Shown here: piece by piece, positions 1 through 6,975 of the stretch
Position numbering within the stretch: the stretch's first letter is position 1
Layout: every line of letters starts with the position of its first letter
Made by a program: the position numbers and the translations under genes
Assembly: GCA_001767575.1 (NCBI GenBank)
Contig: MELI01000084.1
Coordinates: 19,188 to 30,895, forward strand
DNA from: Candidatus Aquicultor primus
GTDB lineage: Bacteria; Actinomycetota; Aquicultoria; Aquicultorales; Aquicultoraceae
Direction: 5' to 3'
Length of the DNA: 11,708 bases
The notes under the pieces: generated by a model
The model's database searches: none
What the model was told of the DNA's origin: nothing
The model's input: only the letters and a program-made list of their open reading frames with translations

Positions 1-363
1 CCGATGACGAAGTATTACCTCTTCATGCGCAAGACACATCCGAGAACATTCAAGTATAATCCGCTGCAAAAGACGGCTTACGTCTCGCTGATAGTGTTCA
101 TCACGGTACAAATAATCACCGGTTTCTCACTGCTAACCGCGACCGCGCAATTTTTCCTGCCGTTGACTTACCTGTTGGGGGGAACAGCCACGGTCCGTTC
201 TATACACTATTTGACGACATGGGGATTTATCTTCATCACGATGATTCACATATACTTGGCGCTCACAGAGACCATCCACGAGCTGCCCCTGATGTTTCTT
301 TGGCGGGAGGTCCATGTCATGGAAAGGTGGTATGGACTCAAGCGTGACGAGTTGGAGGAGTGA
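1..363 (+). CDS. hyaC: [NiFe]-hydrogenase b-type cytochrome subunit, C-terminal part (5' truncated by window edge)
   Basis: This is the C-terminal half of a HyaC/HydC-like dihaem cytochrome b, which anchors a periplasm-facing [NiFe]-hydrogenase to the membrane and passes electrons from H2 to quinone. The reading frame is open from base 1 and the Met at base 4 is probably internal, because the family is usually around 200 residues or more and only about 120 are here. Counting from that Met, the family-typical segment YYLFMRKTHP comes first (4-13). Two membrane helices follow, at about 25-50 and 65-88. The second carries H68 and H82, spaced 14 residues apart as expected for haem-ligand histidines in one helix. 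The tail is charged and cytoplasmic. The stop lies directly before the maturation protease gene, the usual hya operon order. Family assignment is confident; the true start and the hydrogenase subunits lie outside the window. Confidence 0.85.
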   Translation, partial: PMTKYYLFMRKTHPRTFKYNPLQKTAYVSLIVFITVQIITGFSLLTATAQFFLPLTYLLGGTATVRSIHYLTTWGFIFITMIHIYLALTETIHELPLMFLWREVHVMERWYGLKRDELEE

Positions 364-368
364 TTGGA

Positions 369-947
369 TTGTCCAGCTTCAAGCAGGTAGACAGGATTAC
401 GGTGCTCGGCGTCGGGAATACCCTGATGGGCGATGACGGTGTAGGTGTTGCCGTCGCGCGCGAGCTGGTCTCGGAACTAGAGGACTCGCCCGTAAACGTC
501 GTCCTCGGAGAGACCGCCGGCATGGGGCTTATCAGGCATTTTAGGGAGTCGGATGTGGTCATCGTCATCGACGCGGTCGCCGCCGAGGCCGAGGCCGGCA
601 GCATCTTTCGTTTCAATGCGGACGAAGCCGGTATCGTCCACTTGAGGTCGAACAATATCCACGGTATGGGTGTCCCGCACCTTATCTCTAACGCGCGCCT
701 TGCGGGGGCGGACCCTGAGGTCATCGTCTACGGTATCCAGGTGGGGGATGTGCGCCCGCGCGATGAGATACTGACCGGGCCGGTAGCCGCGGCGGTGCCG
801 CGCGTGCGAAAGCTCGTAATCGATGAACTGGTCAGGTTTGGCGCTACGGTCCGGTATCGCGGTGCCGGTAAGCAGGGTATGTCTAGTTTGACACGCACCA
901 ATTACTCTGGTAAAGTTCACCTGACTAAGGGGAGTAGCCAGCCTTAA
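369..947 (+). CDS. hyaD: Hydrogenase maturation protease (HyaD/HybD family)
   Basis: This is a nickel-dependent endopeptidase that removes the C-terminal tail of the [NiFe]-hydrogenase large subunit after metal-centre insertion. Numbering from the GTG at 360, the nucleotide-binding-like opening VLGVGNTLMGDDGVG is at 15-29. Candidate Ni ligands match the HybD pattern: D26 (equivalent to HybD E16), D71 in VVIVIDAV and H107 in GMGVPHL. YGIQVGDVRPRDEI (124-137) is also family-typical. A GTG at 360 overlaps the upstream stop, but the Shine-Dalgarno GGAGGAG (354-360) touches it. The TTG at 369 has an 8-nt spacing, so it is chosen as the start. The upstream stop is inside this leader, which suggests translational coupling. 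The last roughly 20 residues look unconserved, and their codons overlap a promoter and the start of a riboswitch. Confidence 0.88.
   Translation: MSSFKQVDRITVLGVGNTLMGDDGVGVAVARELVSELEDSPVNVVLGETAGMGLIRHFRESDVVIVIDAVAAEAEAGSIFRFNADEAGIVHLRSNNIHGMGVPHLISNARLAGADPEVIVYGIQVGDVRPRDEILTGPVAAAVPRVRKLVIDELVRFGATVRYRGAGKQGMSSLTRTNYSGKVHLTKGSSQP
888..916 (+). promoter_or_regulatory. Sigma70-type promoter for the Mn-riboswitch transcript, inside hyaD
   Basis: A perfect -35 TTGACA (888-893) is followed by a 17-bp spacer and TAAAGT (911-916). TGG stands directly before the -10 element, giving an extended -10. The predicted start is about 923, exactly where the riboswitch aptamer begins. This placement, more than the hexamers alone, supports the call. 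The promoter lies within codons for the C-terminal end of the hydrogenase protease. Confidence 0.72.
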
Positions 948-1021
948 AAAAGCGATGCGGTTGACATACCGGGCGTCTTTGCCCTGGTCGCAACCGGGTG
1001 ATTCCGATAGGCGAGACCTTT
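923..1021 (+). ncRNA. yybP-ykoY family manganese riboswitch aptamer
   Basis: The conserved 5' box AAGGGGAGTAGC (927-938) and the conserved 3' side GGCGAGACCTTT (ending at 1021) are both present. Between them are GTTGACATACC (959-969), a GGGC/GCCC hairpin arm (about 970-984) and CGGGTGATTCCGA (995-1007), as in this family. AAGG at 927-930 can pair with CCTT at 1017-1020 to close the aptamer. The same CCTT belongs to the 5' arm of the following terminator. The two structures are therefore exclusive: Mn2+ binding should favour the closed aptamer and allow read-through. The next gene encodes a UPF0016 Mn exporter, a known target class of this riboswitch. The first 25 bases overlap the end of hyaD. 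Identification is from the conserved boxes, without a covariance model. Confidence 0.9.
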
Positions 1022-1056
1022 GGCGAGCAATAGAATGCTGGCCAAAGGTCTTTTTT
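1015..1056 (+). terminator. Intrinsic terminator: expression platform of the Mn riboswitch
   Basis: A perfect 10-bp stem pairs GACCTTTGGC (1015-1024) with GCCAAAGGTC (1041-1050). After a G-G mismatch an inner AGCA/TGCT stem (1026-1029 with 1036-1039) continues it. T6 follows at 1051-1056. The 5' arm shares bases with the 3' strand of the aptamer's closing helix, which is the expected design for a switch turned on by ligand. The terminator ends 14 bases before the start codon of the exporter gene. Confidence 0.9.
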
Positions 1057-1070
1057 CTGAGGAGGCGCGA

Positions 1071-1640
1071 ATGACAGGATTTTTCCCGGCATTATTGCTG
1101 GTGACCATCGCCGAGCTGGGTGATAAGACCCAGCTCTTGGTCTTGGCGCTGGCGGCCAAACACCGCCCGGGCAAAGTCATCGCCGGTGTAATTCTTGCAC
1201 TCCTCGTGCTGCAGCTCACCGCCGTCATTGTCGGGCGCACGCTCTACGCGCTGGTTCCCATGTCGTATTTGCAGGTAGCCATAGGTGTTTCGTTCATCGG
1301 TTTTGGTCTATGGATGCTCAAAAAGGATACCGGGGACGAGGAGAACGCGGGTTCACTCGCGCTCACTTCTTTCGGCATAATCACGACAGTAGCGGCCACC
1401 TTCTTTATCGCCGAACTCGGCGACAAGACACAACTCGCTACCATTTCACTTGCCGCGAAATATAACTCGTTTGCCGGTGTATGGCTGGGTTCGACTTTAG
1501 GTATGATAGTCGCCGACGGTCTTGCTCTAATAGTGGGAGTCATCGCCGGCAAGAGGCTTCCCCAAGAGCGCATAAAATATATCTCAGCCGGTATCTTCAT
1601 ACTTTTCGGCATCATAACGCTGGCTCAAGCTCTCCTGTAG
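1071..1640 (+). CDS. UPF0016/GDT1 (TMEM165-like) manganese exporter
   Basis: The product is a 189-residue cation exporter of the UPF0016 family. Bacterial members (MneA type) export Mn2+, and eukaryotic relatives are GDT1 and TMEM165. Two inverted repeats of three helices each carry the family signature ELGDKTQ, at residues 15-21 and 115-121; the acidic residues line the cation path. The central loop (about 84-95) is short and acidic. The frame is open upstream to 1020, but that part is the terminator hairpin. The ATG at 1071 has a strong GAGGAGG (1059-1065) with a 5-nt spacing. The Mn riboswitch just upstream independently supports Mn as substrate: excess Mn should switch the gene on. Function is confident at family level; selectivity against Ca2+ is inferred from the riboswitch. 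Confidence 0.92.
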   Translation: MTGFFPALLLVTIAELGDKTQLLVLALAAKHRPGKVIAGVILALLVLQLTAVIVGRTLYALVPMSYLQVAIGVSFIGFGLWMLKKDTGDEENAGSLALTSFGIITTVAATFFIAELGDKTQLATISLAAKYNSFAGVWLGSTLGMIVADGLALIVGVIAGKRLPQERIKYISAGIFILFGIITLAQALL

Positions 1641-1686
1641 ACCGGCACTAGCTATTATATGTTGTTGGTGGCGCGTGGAATACAGC

Positions 1687-1723
1687 CGGTTAGAGCCGCG
1701 CGCGCATGGGAATAATCTAACCG
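1687..1723 (+). repeat. 8-bp inverted repeat in the leader of the selenoprotein gene
   Basis: CGGTTAGA (1687-1694) and TCTAACCG (1716-1723) are perfect inverted copies separated by 21 bases rich in GCGC. No T-run follows, so it is not a standard terminator. It occupies most of the 112-bp gap between the Mn exporter and the next gene, and could be an operator half-site pair or an mRNA leader hairpin. No consensus promoter is convincing in this gap. Confidence 0.35.
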
Positions 1724-1752
1724 AATGCAGGCAATTCAAACAGGGAGACGGC

Positions 1753-2073
1753 ATGGACATCGAGTTGTTATATTTCACAGGCTGACCGAAGTTCGAAGAT
1801 GCGCAGGATGTGCTGGCGGAAGCATTGCAGGAACTCGGTATTGACCAACCCGTTCATGTCATTAATGTGCTCGATGACGAGGACGCGCGTGGCAAGCGCT
1901 CTCTGGGCTCGCCGACGATACGCATTAATGGACTCGATGTCGACCCGCTCGCCCGAGAATCCACGGATTTTGCGATGAAATGCCGAATCTATCGGGTCGG
2001 CGACGGTATACAAGGATATCCCAGTAAAGACATGGTGGTGGCGGCACTTAAGGACGCTGGAGAGCTAGTGTGA
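1753..2073 (+). CDS. Thioredoxin-like selenoprotein with in-frame UGA (Sec11)
   Basis: Reading from the ATG at 1753 gives a 106-residue thioredoxin-fold protein if the TGA at 1783-1785 is decoded as selenocysteine. The start is MDIELLYFTG-Sec-PKF, a beta strand followed by the redox motif that small thioredoxin-like relatives write as F-x-G-C-P. After the UGA the same frame continues with a helix (15-29), a second strand (34-40), the cis-proline motif GSPT (52-55), and a C-terminal part with C77, a possible resolving thiol. AGGGAG (1742-1747) lies 5 nt before the ATG. A start after the UGA, such as the GTG at 1810, would delete the first strand and the active site. No frame change is needed on either side, which argues against a pseudogene. 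It resembles proteins I recall being annotated as 'DF family (seleno)protein'. The substrate is unknown; a thiol or peroxide redox role is inferred. The gene ends before a strong terminator. Confidence 0.82.
1783..1819 (+). promoter_or_regulatory. UGA selenocysteine codon and candidate bacterial SECIS hairpin
   Basis: Downstream of the UGA (1783-1785), GCGCA (1801-1805) pairs with UGUGC (1809-1813), including one G-U pair, around an apical GGA. If the closing A-U pair is open the loop is AGGAU. The first loop G (1806) is 21 nt after the UGA. Bacterial SECIS elements are described as a short stem with a G in the first two loop positions, about 16-37 nt from the UGA, so this fits. CCG (1786-1788) and CGG (1817-1819) could add a weak lower stem. 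Hand-folded only. Confidence 0.6.
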
Positions 2074-2117
2074 TATAGTCCTGAGTCTAACGAAGTCTAC
2101 TTCATCTTATGCCTCAT

Positions 2118-2153
2118 GAAAGCCGACGCTCAGCGTCGGCTTTCCAAGTTTTT
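2118..2153 (+). terminator. Strong hairpin terminator after the selenoprotein gene
   Basis: A perfect 12-bp stem pairs GAAAGCCGACGC (2118-2129) with GCGTCGGCTTTC (2133-2144) around a TCA triloop. CAAG and then T5 (2149-2153) follow. The T-run is slightly displaced but the stem is very strong. It should end transcripts from the exporter and selenoprotein genes. Confidence 0.8.
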
Positions 2154-2185
2154 GCCGTTTTGCGAAGAATTCTCATCTAAATCAA

Positions 2186-2215
2186 TTGACTTCCGGGTTG
2201 CCTCGCTGCTATTAT
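2186..2215 (+). promoter_or_regulatory. Sigma70-type promoter of the AbrB-MFS operon
   Basis: TTGACT (2186-2191) and TATTAT (2210-2215) are separated by 18 bp, five of six consensus bases in each. The predicted start is about 2222, giving a leader of roughly 33 nt before the AbrB-like start codon. Confidence 0.65.
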
Positions 2216-2223
2216 CCTATGAT

Positions 2224-2239
2224 ACATGAAAAATCATGT
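2224..2239 (+). promoter_or_regulatory. Operator-like palindrome at the predicted transcription start
   Basis: ACATGA (2224-2229) and TCATGT (2234-2239) form a perfect 6-bp inverted repeat around AAAA. It starts about two bases after the predicted start site, a place where a bound dimer would block initiation. The AbrB-like protein encoded next is the nearest candidate ligand (autoregulation), but AbrB-type proteins often have loose sequence preference, so the binder is unproven. Confidence 0.5.
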
Positions 2240-2254
2240 GAGATAGGAGAAAAC

Positions 2255-2503
2255 ATGCATCAAGGTGAACCGATTTTTTTGGGGACTGCGACAGTCGGTG
2301 AACGCGGGCAGGTAGCGATTCCGGCCGAGGCGCGCCGGGCGCTCGAAATCGAGCCGGGGAGCAAGCTGCTTTTTTTCAGCGGGCCTCATAACTCGGGGCT
2401 TCTTATGGTAAAAGCCGAGGACCTCGGGCGTCTCGTCAAGCATCTTACCGAGAAAGCCCAGAGTATCGAGCAGCTTATCGACAGTACGAGTGATGAGTCG
2501 TAG
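2255..2503 (+). CDS. AbrB/SpoVT/MazE-type swapped-hairpin transcriptional regulator
   Basis: The product is an 82-residue DNA-binding protein. Residues about 10-43 match the AbrB fold, with GERGQVAIPAEARRALEI followed by EPGSKLLFF; two such hairpins interlock in the dimer to bind DNA. The rest (about 54-75) is helical with charged and leucine residues and probably helps dimerise. The frame is open further upstream, but that part covers the promoter and palindrome. The ATG at 2255 has AGGAG (2245-2249) with a 5-nt spacing. It could be a MazE-type antitoxin, but no toxin gene lies beside it. Instead an MFS pump follows after 38 bp, so a local regulator of that pump is the simpler reading. Confidence 0.82.
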   Translation: MHQGEPIFLGTATVGERGQVAIPAEARRALEIEPGSKLLFFSGPHNSGLLMVKAEDLGRLVKHLTEKAQSIEQLIDSTSDES

Positions 2504-2541
2504 AAATCATCAAGGTTTTGATTTAAGTAAGTGAGGCACTT

Positions 2542-4185
2542 ATGGAGTCTATCTCTAAATCACAGAAAATATTAATAATGACGGGCGTCTTCTTCGGCAT
2601 GTTGCTGGGGGCGCTCGACCAGACTATAGTCAGCACAGCCATGCCTACCATAGTCAAAGAGCTCGGCGGCCTGACCATGCTGTCGTGGGTCTTTACCGCG
2701 TATATGTTGGGCTCGACTGCTTCAATCCCGATTTTCGGCAAGCTCTCCGATATCTATGGACGCAAGTGGTTCTACATTAGCGGTATTATCATCTTTGTCG
2801 TAGGCTCGGCGTTGTCGGGAGCCGCGCAATCGATGACGCAGCTGATAGCCTTTCGCGCACTGCAAGGCATCGGGGCGGGCTCGATGATGGCAAATGCGAT
2901 GGCTGTCATCGGCGATATCTTTCCGCCACGGGAGCGCGGCAAGTGGGGCGGCATTATCGGGGCGGTCTTCGGCATAGCGAGTATCGTCGGTCCGTTAGTC
3001 GGGGGCTATTTCACCGACAATCTCTCATGGCGATGGAATTTCTATATCAACATCCCAATCGGTCTTCTGGCGATTTTCATTCTGGCAAAAGTCATGCCTG
3101 TTATCGTCTCACACAAGAATCGCAAGGTCGATTGGTGGGGCTCGGCGACGCTCGTCGGCGGTATAGTGCCGCTGCTTTTGGGGCTGGTGTGGGGCGGCTC
3201 TACCTATCCGTGGGGCTCGAACGAGATAATCGGTCTCTTTAGTCTTGCGACGGTCATGATAGGGGCGTTTCTCGTGATTGAAAGCAGAGCAGAGGAGCCT
3301 ATCATCTCATTCGATCTTTTCAGGAATCGCATTTTCAGCGTCTCCGCAGCTATCATGTTTGTGACCGGAGTCGGCATGTTCGGGACAATCGCGTACATAC
3401 CGGTCTTTATGCAAATCGTCATAGGCAAAAGCGCCACCAACTCCGGGCTATTGTTGCTGCCTTTGATGTTCGCGACCGTTATTTCAAGCACGATAACGGG
3501 GCAGATAATGTCCCGTACGGGCAAGTATAAAACGGTAGGTATTCTCGGATTAGCGACTGCGACAGTCGGTATGTATCTGCTTTCCACGATGAGCGTTGCG
3601 ACGCAGAGTTCGGATATTGTGAGGTATATGATTCTTTTAGGGCTGGGGCTTGGGACGACGATGCCGATTTTCTCGATTGCCGTGCAGAACGCGTTTCCGC
3701 ACAACCAGCTCGGTGTTGTCACGGCGGCAACGACATTTTTCCGCTCGATAGGCGGGACGGTAGGCGTTGCCATCATGGGCAGCCTCTTAAACAATAATCT
3801 CGCCGGCGAGATGAAGAGCCTATTGGCACGCCACGCCGGGCAGTTGCGGTCTTTGCCGCAACCGATGGCCGAAGCGCTCAAAGACCCGCAGAAGGTGCTA
3901 AACTTCGGCAACATGGGCGGCTCCCTCGATACGCTGCCCGCTGCGGCCCAGCAATCTATCGCGGTGCTCATGGGAGACGTGCGCCTGGCGCTTTCGGATA
4001 GTATTACCGGCATCTTCTACATAGCCACTTTCATGATGGTCGCCGGTGTGCTGCTGATGTTTTTCATGCAGGAGATGGCTCTTCGCACTACCCATGCCGA
4101 GCAGCCCGCGCCGGATGAGCCTGACTTTCAGGTGGAGGCGCACAAGCCCCGTGTTGTGCTGGAGGAACAGCCCGCCCTCGACTAA
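2542..4185 (+). CDS. MFS multidrug efflux transporter, DHA2 family (14 TM, EmrB/QacA-like)
   Basis: This 547-residue inner-membrane drug:H+ antiporter carries the DHA2 signatures in order: motif D1 [11 protein letters not shown] (25-35) with the membrane-embedded D26, motif [11 protein letters not shown] (66-75), motif [11 protein letters not shown] (104-113) and the antiporter motif [13 protein letters not shown] (144-155), followed by [12 protein letters not shown], which is typical of the 14-TM group. A loop of about 50 residues (about 422-471) precedes the last helices. The C-terminal tail (about 515-547) is cytoplasmic and rich in Pro and Glu. The start has GTGAGG (2531-2536) at 5 nt. 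It follows the AbrB-type regulator closely and is probably co-transcribed with it. Neighbours do not indicate the substrate; no periplasmic adaptor gene lies next to it, as expected for a pump that works alone. Confidence 0.9.
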   Translation: MESISKSQKILIMTGVFFGMLLGALDQTIVSTAMPTIVKELGGLTMLSWVFTAYMLGSTASIPIFGKLSDIYGRKWFYISGIIIFVVGSALSGAAQSMTQLIAFRALQGIGAGSMMANAMAVIGDIFPPRERGKWGGIIGAVFGIASIVGPLVGGYFTDNLSWRWNFYINIPIGLLAIFILAKVMPVIVSHKNRKVDWWGSATLVGGIVPLLLGLVWGGSTYPWGSNEIIGLFSLATVMIGAFLVIESRAEEPIISFDLFRNRIFSVSAAIMFVTGVGMFGTIAYIPVFMQIVIGKSATNSGLLLLPLMFATVISSTITGQIMSRTGKYKTVGILGLATATVGMYLLSTMSVATQSSDIVRYMILLGLGLGTTMPIFSIAVQNAFPHNQLGVVTAATTFFRSIGGTVGVAIMGSLLNNNLAGEMKSLLARHAGQLRSLPQPMAEALKDPQKVLNFGNMGGSLDTLPAAAQQSIAVLMGDVRLALSDSITGIFYIATFMMVAGVLLMFFMQEMALRTTHAEQPAPDEPDFQVEAHKPRVVLEEQPALD

Positions 4186-4197
4186 AACAGGCTGGAA

Positions 4198-4232
4198 TCG
4201 CCGGCAAGGGATGGTCTCTTCTTTGCCGGCGA
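4198..4232. terminator. Hairpin between convergent genes, probable bidirectional terminator
   Basis: TCGCCGGCAA (4198-4207) pairs perfectly with TTGCCGGCGA (4223-4232) over a 15-base loop. It lies in the 54-bp gap between the MFS stop codon and the end of the minus-strand UPF0182 gene, so it can serve both. Neither side has a clear T-run, so termination efficiency is uncertain. Confidence 0.6.
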
Positions 4233-4239
4233 CACGCAC

Positions 4240-6975
4240 CTATTCCGCCGCGCGCCTCTTAAGCTCTGCGAGCGTATTCTCGAGGTTTTTAAGCTCTTCG
4301 CCGTAACCCTTCCAATCTCCGGTTCGTGATTTCTGCTGCGCGTTCTCATAGTACTTCGAAGCCTGGTCGGTAAGTTCTCTGATAGAGCTTGGCGTCTCGG
4401 GCTGCGCCGGTTCCCCATCCTTGGTCGGTTGAGGCTCTTCTTTGCCCCCGCCGAAGATAGCGTTGAGCGCTGTGCTCAAGTCGTTTTCCATCACAATCTT
4501 AGTGCCATAAGCGACTATAACCCGCTTTAGCTCCGGCAGTTCCGACTGTTCGGCTTGGAGATAGAGCGGTTCGATATAGAGGACGGAGTCCTCTACCGGT
4601 ATCACAAAGAGATTGCCCCGCAGGACTTTTGACCCGCTTTGATTCCACAGTGAAAGCTGCTGCGATATATCGGGTGTCTGGTCGATACGTGCCTCTATCT
4701 GAAGCGGCCCGTAGACGAGCTTTTGTTTCGGGAATTTATAGACCAGCAGCTGCCCGTATTCGTCGGGGTCGCTCTTCGCGGCCATCCAGGCTATCATGTT
4801 GTTTTTCTTAGCGGGTGTAAACGGCGTCATTATCATGAATTTTTCTCTGTTCTCACCGGGAAGCCTCATCATCATATAGTATGGCGCGATCTCTTGTTGC
4901 GCGTCGCCGATGATTTCTTTAGGGATGTTCCACAAATCTTCCTTGTTGTAGAAGACCTGCGGGTCGGCCATGTGGAAGGTCGCGAACAGCTCGCTCTGAA
5001 TAGAAAAGAGCGCTTCCGGATACCGGATATGGGCCTTAAGCCCTTCGGGCATCTTTGAGCCATCCTTAAACAGCCCCGGGAAGGCTTTTTTGTAAGTCTT
5101 TATCAGCGGGTCTTTCGTATCGAATATGTAAAAGTCGATTGTCCCGTTGTATGCGTCGATGACGACCTTGACCGAATTGCGGATATAGTTGTCGCTGCCC
5201 GAGTAAGGTTGTGAATACGGATAGCGGTTGTCGACGGTGTATGCATCGATCATCCAAAAGAGCCGGCCTTTATCGACTATGATATAGGGGTCGCTTTCAT
5301 ATCTGAGAAACGGCGCCACCAGCTGGACGCGCTCGGTGATGTTGCGGTTAAAGACTATCTTGCTTTTGTCTGTCAGTGAATCCGCGAGCAGGAGCTTCAT
5401 GCTGTTGAAGCGCCAGGCAAAGGCGGCCTTTTTGAGCAACCCGTTCATCGTCACGCCGCCGGTTCCCTCGTATTTTGTGTAGCTGTTCTCGTTGCCCATC
5501 GGGAAGTCGAATTCGCGTGTTGTGGTGCCGACGACGATATAATCGTTACTCGTCTCGCCGAAGTATATTTCGGGACGCTTAACGTCCATGCTCGGTATAG
5601 CTGTCTTAGGCGGGATGTCTTTAAGTATCAACCTCGGCAAGCCGTCTTCTGTGAATTCATTGACCCGGTTGGCTACGATTCCATACCCGTGCGTATATAC
5701 CAAATGCTGGTTTAACCATGTCTTTGCGTTGTCGGAGAGATTGTCGGTATTGAGCTCTCGAGCGGATATCGCGACTTGCCGCGGCGTACCGTCAATCGGA
5801 TAACGGTCGACGTCGACATCGGAGAAGTTGTAGTAAGGGCGAATACTCTGTATCTGGTTATATGTTTTAAGAAGCGGTTGCCAATCCCAGAGGCGGATAT
5901 TGTCGATGGTCTGCCGGTTTTCGCTCAGGTCCGCTTTGGTAAGCACCTGCTCGGCCGGGAAGAGCTTTTCCTCGATCTTGTCGAGGCCGTATGAGCGGTT
6001 GGTAAATTCGATGGACTTCTTTATATAAGGTGTCTCTTTAACTATCTCGTTCGGTGAGACGCTGTATTGTTGAACCAGAGCCGGGTAGACACCGCCCGCA
6101 AGGATGCTGACACCCATGATAAAGGCGACACTGGCAACCGGCAGGCGCCAGCCTTTAAAGTGCAGGTTGACCATGAACATAACAGCAGCGATGAGTGATG
6201 CATAGAAGAGCACGGTTAGCGCGGGCAGTTTGGCGTGGATATCAGTATAGCCCGCGCCGAAGATAACGCCGGTGTTCGATAGCAACAAGTCATATGAGTT
6301 CAGCTTATACGAAAGTCCTAGCAAGACAAAGAACAAACCGAATAGGACCGAAAGATGGGCTTTCGTATGCGGCGCGAATCTCTGCATGTCAGGACGGAGT
6401 GTAATGCCGCCGTTTATCCAGTGAACCGCGCTCGTCAGGATTATCGAGATAACGATAGTCTGAAAACCAAGACTCAGCAAAGCCCGGTAAAACGGGACTG
6501 AAAAGACATGAAATGAGAGGTCGAGATTGAAGACGGGGTCTTTAGTCCCAAACGGGACCTGGTTGAGGTACTTTAGCACGATGTCCCAATAACCCGTTGC
6601 CGAAGCGCCGATTATAAACGCGAACCCGAAAGCGACTGCGAATAGCACGAGGTTAAAGAAACGCATAAACGCCGGAGATTTGATGAACTTCAGCACCTCG
6701 TAAAGAGGGTCGTCCTGCGAACCGAACCAGTATGGGAAAGGCGGCGCCATTTTTCTGGCTATGAGCATATTGGCGTAGAGAAAGACAAAAAAGGCCAGGC
6801 CGGACGCGACCCATAGTCCCAACTTCAGCGAGAGTATGTCGACAAAAACGCCGTCATAGGCGACCTCTTTAAACCAGAGCCAATCGGTAAAGAGGTTAAC
6901 GAGTGCCTTTGAGGAGACAATTATCACAAAAAGTACGGCGAATAGTGCGTAAGTTATGACCTTTCCTGTTTTCAA
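4240..6975 (-). CDS. UPF0182 (COG1615) large integral membrane protein
   Basis: The 911-residue product belongs to UPF0182, a family of unknown function found in Actinobacteria, Cyanobacteria and some other groups. Seven membrane helices fill the N-terminal third, at about residues 8-25, 50-72, 103-122, 158-182, 205-222, 250-270 and 278-298. A soluble domain of about 500 residues follows (about 310-830), rich in Trp, Tyr and Pro and probably outside the membrane, with family-typical stretches such as LWDWQPLLKTYNQIQSIRPYY (starting near 368). The C-terminus has a Pro/Gln/Glu linker (about 838-860) and then charged helices. The start codon is TTG (6973-6975), supported by GGAGG (6981-6985 on this strand) at 5 nt. 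It stands alone, convergent with the MFS gene. No catalytic motif is visible; the role is unknown. Confidence 0.92.
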   Translation of the reverse strand: MKTGKVITYALFAVLFVIIVSSKALVNLFTDWLWFKEVAYDGVFVDILSLKLGLWVASGLAFFVFLYANMLIARKMAPPFPYWFGSQDDPLYEVLKFIKSPAFMRFFNLVLFAVAFGFAFIIGASATGYWDIVLKYLNQVPFGTKDPVFNLDLSFHVFSVPFYRALLSLGFQTIVISIILTSAVHWINGGITLRPDMQRFAPHTKAHLSVLFGLFFVLLGLSYKLNSYDLLLSNTGVIFGAGYTDIHAKLPALTVLFYASLIAAVMFMVNLHFKGWRLPVASVAFIMGVSILAGGVYPALVQQYSVSPNEIVKETPYIKKSIEFTNRSYGLDKIEEKLFPAEQVLTKADLSENRQTIDNIRLWDWQPLLKTYNQIQSIRPYYNFSDVDVDRYPIDGTPRQVAISARELNTDNLSDNAKTWLNQHLVYTHGYGIVANRVNEFTEDGLPRLILKDIPPKTAIPSMDVKRPEIYFGETSNDYIVVGTTTREFDFPMGNENSYTKYEGTGGVTMNGLLKKAAFAWRFNSMKLLLADSLTDKSKIVFNRNITERVQLVAPFLRYESDPYIIVDKGRLFWMIDAYTVDNRYPYSQPYSGSDNYIRNSVKVVIDAYNGTIDFYIFDTKDPLIKTYKKAFPGLFKDGSKMPEGLKAHIRYPEALFSIQSELFATFHMADPQVFYNKEDLWNIPKEIIGDAQQEIAPYYMMMRLPGENREKFMIMTPFTPAKKNNMIAWMAAKSDPDEYGQLLVYKFPKQKLVYGPLQIEARIDQTPDISQQLSLWNQSGSKVLRGNLFVIPVEDSVLYIEPLYLQAEQSELPELKRVIVAYGTKIVMENDLSTALNAIFGGGKEEPQPTKDGEPAQPETPSSIRELTDQASKYYENAQQKSRTGDWKGYGEELKNLENTLAELKRRAAE

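Noticed and set aside
1687..1723. Inverted repeat as a terminator of the Mn exporter gene or as part of a tRNA
   Set aside because: No T-run follows the repeat, and no acceptor, anticodon or T-arm pattern could be assembled around it.
1753..2073. The TGA at 1783 as a nonsense mutation (pseudogene) or frameshift
   Set aside because: Both sides stay in one frame, the stop falls exactly on the redox Cys column, the rest of the gene is intact, and a SECIS-like hairpin follows.
2255..2503. AbrB-like gene as a MazE-type antitoxin
   Set aside because: No toxin-sized gene lies on either side; the next gene, 38 bp away, is an MFS transporter.
3204..4013. 269-codon open frame on the minus strand inside the MFS gene
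   Set aside because: It lies fully inside a gene with clear transporter motifs. Its composition (Ser, Pro, Ile, Met rich) and lack of motifs mark it as an antisense shadow.
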